A stretch of DNA of 64,000 nucleotides from Micrococcales bacterium (lineage in GTDB: Bacteria; Actinomycetota; Actinomycetes; Actinomycetales; Microbacteriaceae), in contig JAFKIY010000006.1 in assembly GCA_017306245.1 (NCBI GenBank), positions 1 to 64,000 of the forward strand, given 5' to 3'. The position numbers and the translations under genes are program-made. Positions 63,320 through 64,000 of the stretch are shown piece after piece. A model generated the notes under the pieces. The model was not told the DNA's origin. It ran no database searches and saw nothing but the letters and a program-made list of their open reading frames with translations. Within the stretch, counting starts at the first letter, position 1; every line of letters starts with the position of its first letter.

Positions 63320-64000
63320 TGGCGGATGCGGCCAATCGTTCGATGATCGCACGGGCGTCGTCCAGGTTGTCGGCGCTGATGGTGTCCTCGACCGTCGACC
63401 GGGTGTACGGGTTCAGGTCGGTCATTTTGATGCTGGTCTGCTGGTAGACGCTGTGCAGCGATATCGGCCCGAGGTTTTGCTGGACGCCCTGATAGATGGC
63501 GACGGTCTCGCCGTTCGCGCCGACGTAGTAGTGCATTTGCGTCCAGCGGTAGGCGAACACGAGGGCGACCACGATGGCGGCGATGATGAGCGCGATGCCG
63601 ACCAGCCAGGTGATTCGGCGTCGGATCGCGCGGCGCTTGTCCTCGAGGATGAGCTCGTCGAAGTATTCTTCGGACTCCGGTTCGAAGTGGCTGTCCGCAT
63701 GCTGGGTGGACTTGAGCGGATGCAGGAGCAGGGTGGGCAGGCGCAGGGCACGTCGAGCGCTGTCCGCTTCGTAGGTAAGCGGGAGCGCTGCGGAGCCGAC
63801 CGTGAGGGGCGGGTTGGAGGCGGAGTCGGCGTTGTCGCCGACATCCACCACCACGACGGTGACATTGTCGGGGGCGCCCTGATCGAGGCTTTCGCGCACA
63901 AGCCGGTTGGCGGCGTCCTTGGCCCCGCTGAACGTGGACAGTACGGCGGCGATTTTGTCGTCGGATACGTAGCTGCTCAGGCCGTCGGAGCAGAGCAGCC
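63312..64000 (-). CDS. pstP: PP2C-type Ser/Thr phosphatase PstP (5' part missing)
   Basis: The frame enters from the right edge with LLCSDGLSSYVSDDKIAAV, a PP2C metal-site motif (DGLS), and contains APDNVTVVVVDVG with the last conserved Asp/Asn. A linker and one membrane helix (ITWLVGIALIIAAIVVALVFAYRW) lead to a short external domain of about 75 residues. It reverses PknA and PknB phosphorylation. About 229 residues are inside the window; the N-terminal catalytic part is beyond it. Confidence 0.93.
   Translation of the reverse strand, partial: LLCSDGLSSYVSDDKIAAVLSTFSGAKDAANRLVRESLDQGAPDNVTVVVVDVGDNADSASNPPLTVGSAALPLTYEADSARRALRLPTLLLHPLKSTQHADSHFEPESEEYFDELILEDKRRAIRRRITWLVGIALIIAAIVVALVFAYRWTQMHYYVGANGETVAIYQGVQQNLGPISLHSVYQQTSIKMTDLNPYTRSTVEDTISADNLDDARAIIERLAASANG

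Overview
The window looks like the replication-origin region of a high-GC actinobacterium, most likely of the family Microbacteriaceae. The gene order is rpmH–dnaA–dnaN–gnd–recF–dciA–gyrB–gyrA on one side, and rnpA–yidD–yidC–jag–rsmG–parA–parB–trxA–trxB–murJ–DUF6049–cca on the other. Other actinobacterial marks are a crgA/sortase/pabA/pknB/pknA/pbpA/rodA/pstP block, a mycothiol-type maleylpyruvate isomerase family protein, an inositol-1-phosphate synthase and DnaA boxes of the TTWTNCACA type. The family assignment rests on gene order and protein style, not on a search.

Layout. Positions 1-9.4 kb are accessory: a MarR regulator beside a 2-oxoglutarate/Fe(II) oxygenase, DinB-fold proteins, a heme-iron pair (DUF2470 protein and heme oxygenase) with a DtxR-type iron box, a PIF1-like helicase, a secreted hypothetical protein and a CopD-CtaG copper protein. 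Positions 9.4-15 kb hold HU, three zinc-free ribosomal proteins (S14, L33, L28), an LLM-class oxidoreductase and a znuA-znuC-znuB-zur zinc operon with a visible Zur operator. Positions 15-24 kb hold a HisC-type aminotransferase, a WXG100-like protein with a lipase-like partner, a low-molecular-weight tyrosine phosphatase, purB, small membrane proteins, and a TetR/FAD-monooxygenase operon under a 28-bp palindromic operator. Positions 24-28.8 kb hold the rpsF-ssb-rpsR-rplI cluster, dnaB and ino1.

Positions 28.7-41.6 kb carry tRNA CCA addition, lipid II flipping, thioredoxin, chromosome segregation (parAB with two parS sites) and membrane protein insertion. The dnaA region with oriC lies at 41.6-43.6 kb. 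It is followed by the replication and topology genes to 52.5 kb, tRNA-Ile and tRNA-Ala, then cyclophilin, rhomboid protease, crgA, sortase and pabA. The window ends in the Ser/Thr kinase and elongation/division operon, cut off inside pstP.

There is no CRISPR array, prophage, insertion sequence or rRNA. The unexplained structure is mostly intergenic: two mirrored hairpin elements with covarying stems and a conserved 35-nt loop (4778-4970), a diverged 50-nt repeat shared by the rpsR/ssb gap and the tRNA-Ile/tRNA-Ala gap, and a recurrent TANNNT hexamer placed 6-7 nt before start codons that marks probable leaderless transcripts.
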